Of a stretch of 64,000 nt of DNA, positions 1 to 10,384 are shown piece after piece. The notes beneath the pieces are model-generated. The model saw only the letters and a program-made list of their open reading frames with translations. It did not search any database and was not told the DNA's origin. Both the position numbers and the translations under genes were made by a program. This DNA comes from Lateolabrax maculatus (taxonomy: Eukaryota > Chordata > Actinopteri > Acropomatiformes > Lateolabracidae): contig CM062200.1 in NCBI GenBank assembly GCA_031216445.1, forward strand, positions 20,877,501 through 20,941,500, given 5' to 3'. How positions within the stretch are numbered: the stretch's first letter is position 1; every line of letters begins with the position of its first letter.

Positions 1-785
1 AAATCGTGTGACGTACACGGTAAGCGAGTAGAGTCAAGCCGTGCCATACAATGCAGAGGAAATACGGCAGGAGGTGTGTAGCGGAGTGTGCAGTCATGTT
101 TGATTTTGATTAAACCTGTTTTTATAGAAGAATAGCACCACCAATCAAGCTCCACTAACTTGATGACAAATATATGGCATTTCCTAGAAATGTTTCACAG
201 TAAAAGCATCCCACCGGTTTGCCATAGGCAAGCTTTTAATGTGAACAGAAACAGCAGGAAAGGTTCGGTTTGCATCAGCAGTAATTTAACATCTCCAATA
301 CGGCTGAAAGCGGACAGTAAACAGTAAAATGAGGTAGATGCCTGACAGTACAAACATGAACATAAGGATTTAAACTGAACTCCAAACCACTAGATTCACG
401 TAAAAAGCTGCAAAAGAGCTGAACACAGAGACACTTAATAACAGATCACCCATTCAGAGTTTGGCTGCCGAAGGCACAGCTAAGGAGTGGAGACGTTCAC
501 GGGTTGGCCGTGGTCAGCCTTGCTACCAAACAGCTGCGCGCCCGGCGCGGCTCTCCTTGCTGTGCCTTCGGCCCTCAAGCTTTGAGGCTGTAATGGAAAT
601 GTCACGGCTGGGAACGACTTGGCTGAAGCGGACCGACTTGGGGCCATGGAAAAACCCATGTTTGTGTGCGGCAGCCAGATGCTTCCGTACTAGCTGCTGA
701 ACACGTAATAATAATTAGAACTTAGTGTGTAACAGGTATAGCTTAAACTAGCAATTTTGGTCATCAGAGGGATACGGTCGCCTAC
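1..785 (-). other. RAB3GAP1 intron 2 (partial)
   Basis: Sequence downstream of RAB3GAP1 exon 2. I found no further RAB3GAP1 exon. Positions 460-690 are more GC-rich than the flanks and contain the inverted repeat listed separately; a short open frame there (461-700, plus) has no recognisable protein similarity and I do not call it a gene. Confidence 0.6.
467..572. repeat. Inverted repeat / potential hairpin, 20-bp arms
   Basis: Left arm 467-487 (GCCGAAGGCACAGC then TAAGGAG) pairs with right arm 553-572 (CTCCTTGCTGTGCCTTCGGC), leaving one unpaired base in the left arm and a GC-rich loop of about 65 bases. Arms this long are unlikely by chance. It could be an inverted-repeat transposon relic or a structured RNA; no function is shown. 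Confidence 0.6.
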
Positions 786-841
786 CGTTCCCACTCTGAC
801 GCGGTGGTGAAATCGGTGATCTCAAACACCTCTGACTCGGG
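786..841 (-). CDS. RAB3GAP1: RAB3GAP1 coding exon 2
   Basis: Phase 0 in, phase 2 out. Encodes PESEVFEITDFTTASEWE, an almost invariant stretch of vertebrate RAB3GAP1. Acceptor CTTTTAG, donor GTAGGC. The next exon is not in the window. Confidence 0.9.
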
Positions 842-958
842 CTAAAAGAGAGAGACAAAGGTTGGGATTAAACATATTTTCAGTTCTGAGATGCGCATAA
901 ACCACTGCACTGAGTTACCAGGCTGAAAAAAAAAACTCACATCACTGTCAGCAGCCAT
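786..958 (-). CDS. RAB3GAP1: RAB3GAP1, first two coding exons (5' partial): Rab3 GTPase-activating protein catalytic subunit
   Basis: RAB3GAP1 is the catalytic subunit of the RAB3GAP1-RAB3GAP2 complex, which stimulates GTP hydrolysis by Rab3 in regulated exocytosis and also acts as an exchange factor for Rab18 at the ER. Seen here: coding exon 1 (958-941) encodes MAADSD and ends at GT-GAGT. Exon 2 (841-786) follows a pyrimidine-rich CAG-type acceptor (TCTCTTTTAG), encodes PESEVFEITDFTTASEWE plus two bases of the next codon (Arg), and ends at GT-AGGC. The joined N-terminus is nearly identical to the vertebrate RAB3GAP1 start as I know it. The ATG at 956-958 has a good context (AATATGG). The catalytic domain and the other exons lie beyond the left edge, so only about 24 residues are visible. 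A LINE tail ends about 12 bases upstream of the start codon, which is unusual for a promoter or 5'UTR. Confidence 0.9.
941..958 (-). CDS. RAB3GAP1: RAB3GAP1 coding exon 1
   Basis: Encodes MAADSD from the ATG at 956-958. Ends in phase 0 at a GTGAGT donor (940-935). Confidence 0.88.
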
Positions 959-970
959 ATTGACGTCCTG

Positions 971-3900
971 TCTTTCTTCTTCTTGTTATCGTCTTCTTCT
1001 TCTTTGGCTTTTAACGGCAACTTGCATCCTTAGCTTTGCACTACTGCCATCTTCTGGAGTTAGTTAACTCCTACAGCGTCAAGAATGTTACAGTTTCCTC
1101 GTCAGTCCAGTCCTTCTTAAGAAGCTGACCATGTATTTTCTTCCTTGCCCACCTCCACCATACTCCAGTCTGTTATTTACTCCTGCTCCTGTCATCCCTG
1201 ATCTTTTTATTTCTTCCACAATGTCCTTTCTCTGTGACTCATATCTCCTGCAGCTAACAGAACATGCTCTACAATATCAGATTAATACAACCTCAGCACC
1301 TAGTTTTCTTATTCTTGTGTGTATTGACATTATTTCAAAGGTTAAATCCTGATGATTACTAACCATACCTGCATGAGACAGTATAGAGCAGAGACTGAAT
1401 CACTACAGACTAAGACTTTGTTTGGTTTGTTTTGTTCAACCCATTCTAAAGCCATCAGGATGGCGTACAGCTCAACAGTAAATACACTTTTTTAAGGCAA
1501 TTTAAGGTCTGTATACCTCACCTCTAGGGTTGCAGAGCCTGTGTGGCCTGTTATTGGATCCTTTGATCCATCTGTAAAAACCTCCACATAGTCTTTATAC
1601 TTATATTCAACATACCCATAAAACTTACTCACTATATTGTATCACCGTATTTTCTTCCTTAATTTGAAGTAGTTTCAAATCTACCACCAAAGGTTCTAGC
1701 ATGCACACAGGATATAAAGGCCATATTACAGTTAAGCAAAACTCCTTTTCATGCACTCCCAGGTCTCTTGCTGCTGCATCTCCTGTCCAGCCAAAACTTA
1801 ATTTTTGTGCTCTCTCCCTTAACCAGCTGGCCTATAGAACTCTTTTGGTCAGATGTCTATCTCCATGCCCCGTCATATTTATCGGGTAGTTTACCATCAG
1901 CTGTTTCCGACGAAACACAGTGGCATTTCTCCTGCTTCAACTTGAAGTGCACACACTGGTGATGTTCTCACTGCTCCTAAACACACTCTCAAAGCCCAAG
2001 CCTGAATTACATCCAGCCCTGCAAGCACAGATTTAGCTGCTGATCCATACACCACATTCCCTTAGACGAGCCTTGATCTGATTAGAGCTACACACACACA
2101 CATATTTATATTTCAGTGATGCAGTATCAGCTTCCCATTGCACTCCTGAAACATCTCATAACGTTAAGCATTTTTTTACATTTATACTCCACATTTCTTA
2201 CATGCTTTCTCCATGTTAATCTCGGGGTTTATTTACTTGAGCTTTTCTTACCTCATCCTCCAGTCACAACACTGGATCCACAGTTCCCCTTCCTCTCCTG
2301 AAGCCACCATACCTCTGCTCTCCAAGAAATATATTGACCAATAGGCTGTTCCATCAATTTACAGATATGGGATGTCAAGGCAATAGGCCACAATAGGCTT
2401 GTTAGGCATTATTATCCATTCTCTCACTCCCCCACAGTGTTTTGCGCATTAAAATCCCCACACCATACAACATTATTTCTATTCTGCCCCTCTATTTCTT
2501 CAAGCTTGTTAAACTCTGGCCCTTACATGGGTTGTAGTAATTTATAATATAAACTTTTTCCTCTCACCCCACACTTCTATTACCACATATTCCTGTTCAT
2601 TCCCTCCACCAAGTACTTTGTAGGGAATCCCCTGCCTTACAAATGTGTAACACCGTCCACCTCCACCATCTTTCCGACACTTTCATCAGCCACATATCAA
2701 AATAAAACAAAATCCAAGTTAGGCTTTAGCCAAAACTCTTAAATGCATATAATGTCTGGTTTCTCTCTTCTATTGGATATAAACTGTTTGAAGTCTTGTC
2801 CATTTGCAATCAGGCTTCTTCCATTCCACTGGAGTAAAATGATTAGTATTATCAACCCACACATGCTGATTCTTGACTGTACACTGAGGTCATCCCTTAC
2901 CTCTTCCCACTTCAACCATACCCAAGTGGTGCACTGCTGCTTTAACAATAACCTGGATCCTTTCAGTTTTAGATTTAATTTCAGATGTTGCATTTATCAC
3001 CCCTGCTATAGAAGTTACCAGTTTCTTCTTTTCCTTCCATACTTTTCTCTGCTCTTGTTGTTCATCTGCAGTTTGCTCTGTCATGTTCTTCACCCTTAAT
3101 CTGCTCTTTCTGTTCAGTCTTCTTAACTGCTTCTGCAAAAGAAACCTTTTCCTTCACTTTTATATGCTGCACCTCCATCTCTCGTCTCAATGCTTCACAG
3201 CCCCAAAAGGCAACACTTTGATTACCTCCCCACCACACCTGGCATATCTCCTCTTTCCTTTGCATACCATAGCCACATGCCCAAATTCCTGACAGTTAAA
3301 GCACCTCATAGGTTTTGGTATGTATTCTCCTACACTGTATCTCATGAATCCATAGTATAACTCCATAGGAAATAACCTTTTTTACTCAAACAACTAAGAT
3401 GGTTTCCGTCTCCATTTTCTCAACTCCCCATGTCATTCTTTTAGCACTTTTCACTGAGCTTTTCCGCACCCTCAAGTACTCCACCAGTTCTTTCATACCA
3501 ACACTGACAGGTGCTCTGGTTATTACCCCGTTCCAACTATCAACCTTCTTCTCCTCCACTTATACCACTTTGGCAACTTTGACTTTTCCAACATAAATAA
3601 TTTTCTTTGCCTCCTCCATCTGCTTCAGTATTACAGCCTATCAGCAGGTTACCATCTCCCAAAACTCTCACATACTTCACTTCTCCCACTTGACCTCTAA
3701 TGATTTTTGTTAACTTTAGCGGATCAACTTTCTTTAACTTTCCTTTGAATCGTACCACAACATTAAGCATCCTGCTTTCGGGTCCTTCTCCTCACTGTCT
3801 GTTCCACCTGTGCCGCCTTTGTGGATCTACTCCCTCTCACCACATTCTCCCACTCATCACTACGGTTTCCCTTTTCCTCACTAAACTCCACGCTGTTGCT

Positions 3901-4185
3901 GTTAACATCTGACTCTCTCCCTGCCATCATGTCAAGAGTTTCATTGTTCCGGGGGCTATACAGGCCGTCGGTCGATACCCCTACAGAATGTTCCCCACAA
4001 TACCCACCCATACCACTATTATGTCCGGTTGTCCACACATCCAAAGTCAGTGTTGTTTAATCAGTCAAATAAGTCAAAAACCACTGTACAAATATACAGC
4101 AATTCAAACCTTCAACCTCTCTCCAACTCTCTCTATCTTGTTGTTATTCTTCGTCTCTCAGTTTAAATGGGAAACCAGAACAGCT
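971..4185 (-). mobile_element. Decayed I/Nimb-like LINE (gag-like ORF1, endonuclease, RT remnant, RNase H)
   Basis: Reading the minus strand from high to low coordinates: an ORF1-like region (about 4044-3062) contains a CCHC zinc-knuckle remnant (FGHVA near 3276) and SVAFWGCEALRREMEVQ. The start of ORF2 (about 2993-2740) reads LQWNGRSLIANGQDF followed by KPDIICI, typical of an apurinic-type endonuclease start. More endonuclease follows (about 2690-2440, with GDFNA-like residues), then an RT remnant (SGFRRGRGTVDPVL, near 2310-2270). After a gap comes an RNase H-like segment (YVEVFTDGSKD near 1592-1560, then VFTVELYAIL-like residues near 1480-1450). RNase H after RT plus CCHC knuckles points to the I/Nimb group. 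Most of RT is missing and the frames carry stops, so it is dead. Its 3' tail of GAA repeats (971-1005) abuts the RAB3GAP1 5'UTR. Confidence 0.8.
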
Positions 4186-4560
4186 TGAAGGTGCATACCG
4201 CTACCTACTGTACTGAACATCACATCTTTCTCTTAATTTTGATTTCTGGCAAACTGGATACCTTGAAGCACATTGCTGCCTCTCACAGGTCGGGATAGCA
4301 GTTCGGAACTTGTGATCATTTTCCAAAGGTGTAGGCTACTCCTGTCGCTGTGATGAATTCAGGGACTCATTCTCGGTGGGATTCAGCAGGCAGCATTGTG
4401 ATCTTTATGAAGGTGTGATAATGCAGCATATGTTTTTCTTTCTTCCATGTAACAGTTGCATTCCATGAGTAGGTGTTTTACACTTTGTTGTTTGACGGAA
4501 GTTCCACATCTTCATGTTTGCTTATCTTTGCCAGCAGTGTCCCAGTCTCAGTCCAGTCCA
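4186..4560 (-). mobile_element. 3' end fragment of a second I/Nimb-like LINE
   Basis: Plus-strand TTGAAGGTGCATACCGC at 4184-4200 also occurs near 60011, where it likewise looks like the 3' end of a minus-strand LINE. The sequence to about 4560 resembles the region after RNase H in this LINE group. No open frame survives. It sits directly against the 5' side of the preceding LINE, suggesting head-to-tail insertion. Confidence 0.5.
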
Positions 4561-4975
4561 GTGATTCCCAAAGTGTTGACCCCCTGGTGGACCATGAAGG
4601 TATTGCAGGTGCCCCCCTAGAGGTAATATACAATAAATACTTTTGTAATTAAGTTTTAAATTGCCATAAAATATTTACTATTTGAATATTTACATTTTAA
4701 AAAGTAATTAAAACTACTAAAACAAAGCCACGGTATTTAATTTACATGTGCCCGAAATGTATTTTATATCTCATTACTGGCAGGGAAATGTAATTGATGC
4801 TCCTTCACATAGAATTGTTTATGAAATAAAAAATACTTAATCTTGGTCTTGTGTGTTGATCAGAGTTGTGTTTAAAGGTTCGGGGGGGCCCAGTCCTGCC
4901 AGGATGAAGTGTCTAAGGGGGCTGTTAAAAATTGCAAGGGGGCAAGTTTTTTTGGACAATACAATTAATTGATTG
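4545..4975. repeat. Possible hAT-like short element with GC-rich ends
   Basis: Begins near 4556 with CCAGTGATTCCCAAAG, close to the CAGTGGTTCCCAA ends seen in many hAT-type elements, and has G-rich segments (4882-4965) including GGGGGGGCCCAGTCCTGCC, while the centre is AT-rich. No matching target-site duplication was found. This is a family-level guess. Confidence 0.35.
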
Positions 4976-5167
4976 AACCATGCAATAGCCTCAAAAAGGC
5001 AAAATAACAGCAACACAAGGCTACTGTTTCAAAATCAAAGAATACATTTATTAATCAGAACACTGGCAAACATGTAACACTAGCAGAGTGATTAATATGG
5101 TTTGAATTTATGAATGATTATTTCAAAATCAGCAGGCACGTATAAATAGCTGTTTGCAGCTTGCAGA

Positions 5168-5206
5168 TCTCTCTCTGTCTCTCCGTCTGTCTCTCTCTCT
5201 CTCTCG
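5168..5206. repeat. CT-rich microsatellite
   Basis: Imperfect TC/TCTG repeats (CTCTCTCTGTCTCTC and similar). Confidence 0.7.
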
Positions 5207-5329
5207 TTGACTGTTGTAAGGGAAATTCTTGTTATAATGATGTGTTTTCCAATAAGGTTACATTTATCCACCATGATATTATACATTATAAGTTGTTGTG
5301 AAACTAAAGACGAGAAAACTCATCATAAA

Positions 5330-5775
5330 AGAGTTAAACCTGGGAGGCCCTCTTCTTGTGTCTGAATAACTGATGCACAAGGAACACGATTGTTCTTTGT
5401 TCTTACACATGAGAAACGAATCGCCAGATAGTGAAACATGTTAGGGAGTAGGTGCAGATGGTATACCTCACTTGTCTATACAGACAGGAGGGAGGGTATC
5501 GAGGTCAAAGGTCAAAACTGTATTTCTTGGGTGAGATCATGTGTGTTTTGATAGAATGTTAGAGTTATTGTTGTATGTGTGTTATCCTTAAAGTATAAGA
5601 ACTGAGGAGAGACTGCCTATCTTCAGTCATATCTGTGTAATGCTGATGATGGCTCTTGCTTGCAAGCAATAAAGCTTCATGAAGAAATTGAATATCATGT
5701 CCAGGTATTTAATTGCCGACTCTCATCTGCACTAGACACGAACGGAGATTTTAGTGTCCCCCACACTGTACTTTC
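5330..5775 (+). mobile_element. Putative solo LTR (boundaries approximate)
   Basis: A block with LTR-like order: TATAAGAACTGAGG near 5596-5610 as a possible promoter element, then GCAAGCAATAAAGCTTCATG near 5663-5682 with a polyadenylation signal AATAAA, then about 90 bases ending near CCCCCACAC at 5759-5767. No coding region or certain target-site duplication was found. It could instead be another repeat carrying a poly(A) signal. Confidence 0.4.
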
Positions 5776-6853
5776 ACTTCCTGTTGTTCCCCTTCTGTCT
5801 GAGGATTGCCACAATGTGGGGGAAATGGAATCAGGGCCGAAAGTTCTATTTACAGCCACTAAAAGTAAGCAAGCTTATGCCGGGAATACACCAGAGGCGG
5901 AAGCACCACGAATCCCTGTCCGCTCCCTTTCAGCACCAATGTAAACCAGTTTGGCTGTTCAGATGAAGCAACAACCTCTGAGTCTGAAAAGTGAAGCCAA
6001 TGCACAAATGCCTTAAACCTGCAATCTCTGTAATGGCCAGCAGAGGGCGACTCTTATCGCATAGAAGTCAATGAGAATATGACCCTACATCTCATTTGAT
6101 TTATTACCTCTCTTTATCACCTCAGTAACTATTCTTTATGGTCTCAATTGCTAGTTTCAAGTCTTCTTCAGTACAGCATGATGTTGATTTACCTTCAAAA
6201 AACATTCACACTTTTGTGTACATGTACAACCACTTCAAGTATAAATTCTAAAAGTAAATGTAAAATATTATTTGTATTTAAATGGTTATTAAATGGGCAT
6301 CTACCACATTGTGGTTGAATAATAAATTATAGAAAGATGAGATTAGCCTTACAATAACAGCTCTTAAACAATCAGGACACTTACTTCATTTTCAACATTT
6401 AATCAATTGTGTTGAAAACAGTTGCCCCCCTTGCAACATTCTTGCTTACAAAACATGAAATTGTGTGCTATTTCTACCAATTTGTTATACAAATAAAGAC
6501 ACTGTGCCAAATGTCCTTTAAGGAGTCATATAAACAACACAGAACAAAATGTTATCATCAACATCTAGCAATTCAACCCCTAAACGTACAACCACATGGA
6601 ACTGGGCAAGGCTACCTGGTGCTGCAGACCTCAAACAAATGGCCACTTGTGGGCAGATAAATTGTGTTTCAATCCAGGTACAGTTTACAGCAGATGCAGC
6701 TTAGGTTGACAGTGAAATAGAAACAGTTGCCCATTTGAAATAAATAATCAAAAATCAAGCAATAATCAGGTCCACCTGGTGCTGCAGACACTTAAAAAAA
6801 CTGTCCATTTGTGGATAGATAAGTTATGTTTCAGTCCAGGGGCAGTTTAAAGC
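5776..6853. other. Intergenic stretch, no gene seen
   Basis: No exon-like or RNA-like signal. The segment around 5880-6110 resembles short interspersed repeats common in fish genomes (CAGCAGAGGGCGACTCTTA). The short open frames have no recognisable content. Confidence 0.5.
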
Positions 6854-7500
6854 TAGCCTGGGAACCAGACAAATCCGCAAGCTCATGTTTTATTTGCTCT
6901 GGCAGATACGCCTGGCCCCCCTCCCATTCAAACTGATTTACCTGCTGATTTATTGGGCTAACCAGTCACAAGCACTTATCTAGTATGAGGCAGGTTTAAT
7001 ATGATGACTGAGAGGAGAGCGCCATTCAGGTATAGATAGATAGATAGATAGATAGATAGATTACTTTATTCATCCCCGAAGGGAAATTAGGTCATCGTAG
7101 CAGCCGGTATATTTAAATACAATAAAATACAGTACAACAATAGAATACAATACAATACAATACAATGCAACAGAATAAAATAGAATAAAATAGAATAAAA
7201 TAAAATACAATAAAATAAAATTAAATGTTCCAGTATATATATATATTTTCTTTGTAAATATCCAAGATGGTGCTACCGTGTTCCCTGTCCGGCTACAGCA
7301 GCACTATTAAACGGAATAGATGGTACATTTTCTCTAAAAGAAGAACAAACAACTGAACTTAAACTTTATGTTGATAAGAAATATGTGTTTGTTGTAGTTC
7401 TGTCAGGACGTACCGTCAGACAGGATGGCGCTTCATTGCTCTGATTGGTTGTCTCCGCCTGTTGATTTCTCCCCTTGTAAATCAAAAATGAACTGAGATG
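6854..7500. mobile_element. TAGCCTGG-family short element, interrupted copy
   Basis: Starts TAGCCTGGGAACC like the complete copy at 41387-41864 and follows it up to about 7025 (CTGGCAGATACG, TCTAGTATGAGGCAGG). It is then interrupted by a GATA repeat and a short repeat, and resumes at about 7256 (AATATCCAAGATGGTGC, GTACCGTCAGACAGGA, GATTGGTTGTCTCCGCC). It breaks off near AAAAATGAACTGAGATG, lacking the terminal CCAGGCTA. Confidence 0.7.
7032..7250. repeat. GATA microsatellite and short repeat inserted in the element
   Basis: TAGA/GATA repeats at about 7033-7062 are followed by TTTATTCATCCCCGAAGGGA, typical of widespread teleost repeats, and then AATACA/AATAAA-rich sequence to about 7250. Confidence 0.65.
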
Positions 7501-7667
7501 TTCAGATGAACTGACGTTTCTTTATTTCCCCTAAGTTTAATTCTCAGTTGATATGTGTAATCCATTGTTTTGGTATAGAGATGTGTTTTGATTGCTCTGG
7601 GCTCCCAGACTTTTGTACCGGGTTCGTCCTGTTGGGGGACCATGTTGCTCGCGGCTCGTTCATTACA

Positions 7668-7729
7668 CTTTGGACTTGAAGCCAGCAACACCATGTCCAC
7701 TTCATTTCTTTCTATTTCCCCTTACAGGT
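7668..7729. repeat. Direct repeat, copy 1 (about 62 bp)
   Basis: Nearly identical to 8771-8832: ACACTTTGGACTTGAAGCC ... TTTCTATTTCCCCTTACAGG, with two substitutions. The copies flank about 1.04 kb containing the tRNA-SINE. Confidence 0.8.
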
Positions 7730-7744
7730 AAAAACAAAGGTTGT

Positions 7745-8186
7745 AAAGTGTTACTTATTTTTTTATTAACTTTATTTATCACACCTTGTGAAATTATTTC
7801 TCTGCATTTAACCCATCCAGTGGCACCTGTACGAACACACACATGCACATGCACAGGGTCACACAAAGAGACAGGTGCCATATTCACACACTGGAGCAGT
7901 GGGCAGCAGTGGGCAGCAGTGGGCAGCAGTGGGCAGCAGTGGGCAGCAGTGGGCAGCAGTGGGCAGCAGTGGGCAGCAGTGGGCAGCAGTGGGCAGCAGT
8001 TCACAGTGCCCGGGGAGCAATTGGGGGTACAGTGCTCAAGGGCACCTCGGCCATGGCAGGTAGGTGGGCTGCCACCCCACCAGCTGTCAGTCCACCAATC
8101 TTTTTGGGAGGGAGAGCGGGGATCGAACCTCCAACCTTAGGTTATTGGACGACCTCGCTCTACCACTGAGCCACGGCCACCCCACG
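7745..8186 (-). mobile_element. tRNA-derived SINE with an expanded 10-bp minisatellite
   Basis: The tRNA-like head is on the minus strand at about 8186-8113. An A box-like TGGCTCAGTGGTAGAGCGAG (plus 8174-8155) and a B box-like GGTTCGATCC (plus 8129-8120) are correctly spaced for an internal RNA polymerase III promoter. The body runs toward lower coordinates (TGCCCGGGGAGCAATTGGGG and AACCCATCCAGTGGCACCTG on the plus strand, both typical of fish SINEs). Its middle holds ten exact copies of a 10-bp unit. It is not a functional tRNA gene: the head continues into SINE body without the expected 3' acceptor stem. Confidence 0.8.
7901..8000. repeat. Minisatellite, 10 exact copies of GGGCAGCAGT
   Basis: Ten perfect tandem copies with no substitutions, inside the SINE. 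All-frame open reading is a by-product of the period and is not evidence of coding. Confidence 0.97.
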
Positions 8187-9242
8187 CTGTGTTACGCTGT
8201 GTATATACGGTATGTTGTCGTAACAAGGAACACGCTGGTGGTAAAATATCACTGTACAAAGTAGTTTTACAAAGTGAATTTAGTGAGGCTAAACGTGATG
8301 TGTTCTCCGGCTATTGCATGCTTGCTAGCTTTGGTTACACCAGCAGAATGTGATAGAGATGTACCTAGTGCCGTTCAGTAAAAAAAAAGCGGGTTTCGTC
8401 TGTATTCATTTTGTATGGTTCAAATAACAATACCAATGTGTTAAAGTGTAAGGAATATAGTATTCATGAAATGTACAGGTGCAAAACCCCGATACGCGTG
8501 GTGAAATTAAAGCAGAAGTGACGTGTTGAAGATTAAATGAGAAACGGCTGTATGGACTGTATTGTACAATGCACACCTAATATGCTGTTTGTTTAAAGGT
8601 GCAGAAGATATATGGTTAGCAAGTGTGCAGTTTCTTAAGGGGACAAAACATATTTTGTTGTAGTTTCTTAAGGAGAAAAGCCAAATATTTCACAATTTCA
8701 ATTGTGCATTATTTTGGAAATGTTGTGCAAATATTGATTGGAATGTATGTCATGTAAGTATATCAGTCTATCACACTTTGGACTTGAAGCCAGCAACACC
8801 GCGTCCACTTGATTTCTTTCTATTTCCCCTTACAGGGGCATAACAACAACACTTAACGCACACTCAAAGTCAAGAAAGCAGTGGTAAAAAGGAGGGAGAT
8901 TGGACTCCAGTGTTTTGTTTTCTGAAAAATGTTTCTTTTTAATCCCTTGTTTTGTACAATTTATGTTACCAGGGAAATAGCATTTGAACTGACCACCAGC
9001 AGCTTCCTGGAAGCATTCCTCTCCACTTTCGATTTCTTGTCTTGATTTATCTTGAAAATGGCATCTGTTGATTGAAATACAACAAACTTTAGTAATAAAA
9101 CATGGACTCTGTAATATACTATTTTCATATATCAGCAATAAAGCAACACAGGAACTTGCAGAGAGCATGTTTGTGGTGAGAGCTTGCATGTTCTCCCTGT
9201 ACCAGAGTACCCTTTAATTTCAAAGAGGTTGGGTTAACTCTA
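8187..9242. other. Intergenic stretch, no gene seen apart from the direct repeat
   Basis: No exon or RNA signature. A 119-codon minus frame at 8830-9189 has no recognisable domain and sits in AT-rich, repeat-flanked sequence, so I do not call it. Confidence 0.5.
8771..8832. repeat. Direct repeat, copy 2 (about 62 bp)
   Basis: Second copy of the 7668-7729 sequence, in the same orientation. Confidence 0.8.
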
Positions 9243-9562
9243 AATTGAAAATGAACTGAGAGGTTCCAGACTAATTGGCAAATGTGTATTAGTCTGGAAC
9301 CTCTCAGTTAATTTTTGATTTCCAAGGGGCGTAATCTACGGGCGGAGACAACCAATCAGAGCAACAAAGCGCCATCCTGTCGTACGGTACGTCCTGTCAG
9401 AAGTACGGCAAACATATATTTCTTATCAACATAAAGTTTAAGTGTAGTTGTTTGTTCTTCTTTTAAAGAAAATGTACCCGTTCAGCTCGTTTAATACTGC
9501 TGCTGTAGCCCGCTGCTGAACGTTCCGTATCGGCAGCGCCATCTTACAAAGATACCTTTATA
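9243..9562. mobile_element. TAGCCTGG-family element, rearranged copy with a foldback end
   Basis: ATGAACTGAGAGGTTCCAG (about 9251-9269) is followed at once by its inverse (TCTGGAACCTCTCAGTTAAT, about 9294-9313), giving a long hairpin. The body then continues in inverse orientation (GGAGACAACCAATCAGAGCA, GGTACGTCCTGTCAGAAGTA, GCCATCTTACAAAGATACC). Both true termini are missing. Confidence 0.7.
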
Positions 9563-9719
9563 GTGATATAAAAAAAGAAAAGTAGGAAATCCTCACAATT
9601 GAAAATTTGGAACCAGAAAATGTTTTTGACTTTCGCTGAATAAATAACTTCAAAAATGAATTGATTATTTGATTATCTATTTGTCAATCTATTAATCGAT
9701 CAATCTTTTCAGCACTGCT

Positions 9720-10384
9720 CATTGGGGTGGATGTGTGTCCCACTTCCTCAAACCCCACTTTAGTATACAGGCCTGTGTACTATTGCTTACTGTATATGCC
9801 TGTGAATATTCTCATTCATCCAGGTCATAGTTATCTCAAGGAAATTGAATTGAACGCAACTGGACTTGGTTATATGTCTTTGAAGATGTTTCACCTCTCA
9901 TCCAAAAGGCTTCATCAGTTCATGCTCGTCTGACCAGGCTGGGACTAGTCTGACTAGCTAGTGTGGAGATCCAGGTATTCCAGGTATTTAACCTCTGTGG
10001 AGGCGTTCACAAGGCCAATGATGTCATTGGATCGTTAGTGCTCCATGTGCCAGCGACAGTCGAGTGATGGTCGGTGGGGATGGTGAAAAGTTGGTTTCGA
10101 CTTCATTAGTGCTCTACTCTGTTATAACGACAGTCGTTGGAGTCACATGAGGCCATTTGTGAACGGCTGTTGTTCTTAGAGGCTAAGTTGTTGAGTCTCC
10201 TGGGAAGAGATGAAAGAGCAGCATTGTAATTTGGAGATAGGTGGTGTCGCAGACCTCCTCCTCTGTTGAGAGATGGTTTTTTCACTTTTGCATAGATGGC
10301 TTCTTTTACTCCTCTTTCAAACCATCTATCCTCTCTGTCCAAGATGTACTCTATATGAAAACTGTATATGAAAACATATATCAA
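9720..10384 (-). mobile_element. Penelope-like (Neptune-type) element, 3' end with GIY-YIG endonuclease remnant
   Basis: Minus strand 10350-10150 encodes EDRWFERGVKEAIYAKVKK then PSLNRGGGLRHHLSPNYN. This is the C-terminal end of the GIY-YIG nuclease domain of Penelope-like elements (FERGVKEAIY...LNRGGGLRHHLSP). The downstream part (10105-9720), including plus-strand CATCCAAAAGGCTTCATCAG, looks like the element's 3' noncoding region. RT is absent, so this is a 5'-truncated fragment. Confidence 0.75.

Noticed and set aside
7592..8169. Long overlapping frames with WAAVGSSGQQ repeats
   Set aside because: They arise from the perfect 10-bp minisatellite, which leaves several frames open.
8110..8186. 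tRNA gene on the minus strand (A and B boxes present)
   Set aside because: The tRNA-like head continues into SINE body sequence and lacks a closing acceptor stem, so it is a SINE promoter.
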